From Pipra filicauda (Eukaryota; Chordata; Aves; Passeriformes; Pipridae), in the NCBI RefSeq assembly GCF_003945595.2, contig NW_024104404.1:929315-993314 (forward strand): DNA of 64,000 nucleotides, given 5' to 3'. A program made the position numbers and the translations under genes. Of the stretch, positions 61,337-64,000 are shown piece by piece; position 1 is the stretch's first letter; every line of letters begins with the position of its first letter. Under the pieces are notes generated by a model. It was not told where the DNA came from. It saw only the letters and a program-made list of their open reading frames with translations, and did no database searches.

Positions 61337-61852
61337 ATGCTCATTCATAGAAAACTTCACAAAGGTGACGTCTATGTACAGAAAACACGATTCCAAAGGC
61401 TGCTTCAGTAGTCAATGTAATAGCACCTTGAAAGACAAAAGTTTGACAGGTTTGAAAAAGTCTTTTTTTTTTGTGTGTGTGTGTGTGTGTGAAATTTTAA
61501 CCCTTTCCAAGCCTCATTAAAAAAAAAAAAAAAAAAAAAAGAACCAGTCACAAAACTCCATCTGTAGAAACTCTTCCAAAGTCTCCGTGGGAAATGCTGT
61601 CTGAAGGTTTGTTTTTTTTTTTCCAAGCTCCCCACTCTCTTGGTCAGCAACACCTGGCAAGGTCGAGGTAGCGTGGAGCCAGACAGGGTTTTCCTGCAGT
61701 CCAAACCAAGAGGAGATGAAAGAAATTCACAGCAAACTATTGCACAGGGCTGGTCTTCCATTCCACAGTTTCCCATTTATTTTTTTTTTTTTTCCACGAT
61801 CTCAAAAAAGGGTTAATTTAAGATTTTTTTTTTTTTTTTTAATTAATCCTGG

Positions 61853-63998
<2,146 letters not shown>

Positions 63999-64000
63999 AA

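Larger units (their letters stand above)
58800..61852 (-). other. KDM4B: KDM4B 3' UTR (extent inferred)
   Basis: Downstream of the KDM4B stop the sequence is AT-rich, free of CR1 and full of homopolymer runs. These include poly(T) 61293-61332, poly(A) 59789-59836 and a (GT)n run near 61473-61490 (plus-strand letters). Blocks such as 58900-59000 and 59200-59460 look like conserved UTR. I saw no gene. The distal end near 58800 is inferred from the change in texture and an ATTAAA; nearer AATAAA signals could end a shorter form. Confidence 0.5.

Overview
The window comes from a vertebrate nuclear genome, almost certainly a bird. It has intron-split genes with conventional splice sites, and it carries about two dozen short CR1-type LINE 3' ends on both strands (the recurring block around 'ttgggttggaagggacctt' and its reverse complement). 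That repeat landscape is typical of birds. One AT-rich stretch (about 30780-31400) may be an endogenous retroviral LTR, which would fit a songbird or another neoavian, but I cannot name the species.

Two genes face each other tail to tail. The plus strand from 803 to about 38975 carries the 3' two thirds of PTPRS, the LAR-family receptor protein tyrosine phosphatase sigma. I placed 24 coding exons by joining splice sites in frame. They give 1,223 complete residues: fibronectin type III repeats 5-8, the membrane-proximal processing region with a basic RLRRR cleavage-type site, one transmembrane helix, a juxtamembrane segment with two small cassette exons, the active phosphatase domain D1, the degenerate domain D2, the stop codon and a 3' UTR of about 2.3 kb. 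The signal peptide, the Ig domains and FN repeats 1-4 lie before the window, so no promoter is present. The minus strand from 63977 down to 61853 carries the last two coding exons of KDM4B, a JmjC histone H3K9/H3K36 demethylase (end of the Tudor region and the C-terminal tail). Its long 3' UTR probably runs to about 58800. Convergent KDM4B and PTPRS is the arrangement I recall from human 19p13.3, so this looks like conserved linkage.

Between the two 3' ends (about 38976-58800) I find no gene. The interval holds CR1 fragments, a perfect-looking 116-bp tandem duplication, a 42-bp minisatellite, and several AT-rich unique blocks (around 43380-43680, 48960-49370 and 49570-50400) that look like conserved noncoding elements.

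The two genes are functionally unrelated. PTPRS is a neuronal adhesion and proteoglycan receptor; KDM4B is a nuclear chromatin enzyme. The points most worth a second look are splicing features of PTPRS (a GC-AG intron, a 12-nt microexon, 27-nt and 48-nt cassettes, and a 23-bp minisatellite that repeats splice-site-like sequence just before an exon), the matching intron positions in D1 and D2, and long opposed poly(A)/poly(T) tracts in both 3' UTRs. I did not find a convincing undescribed gene system.
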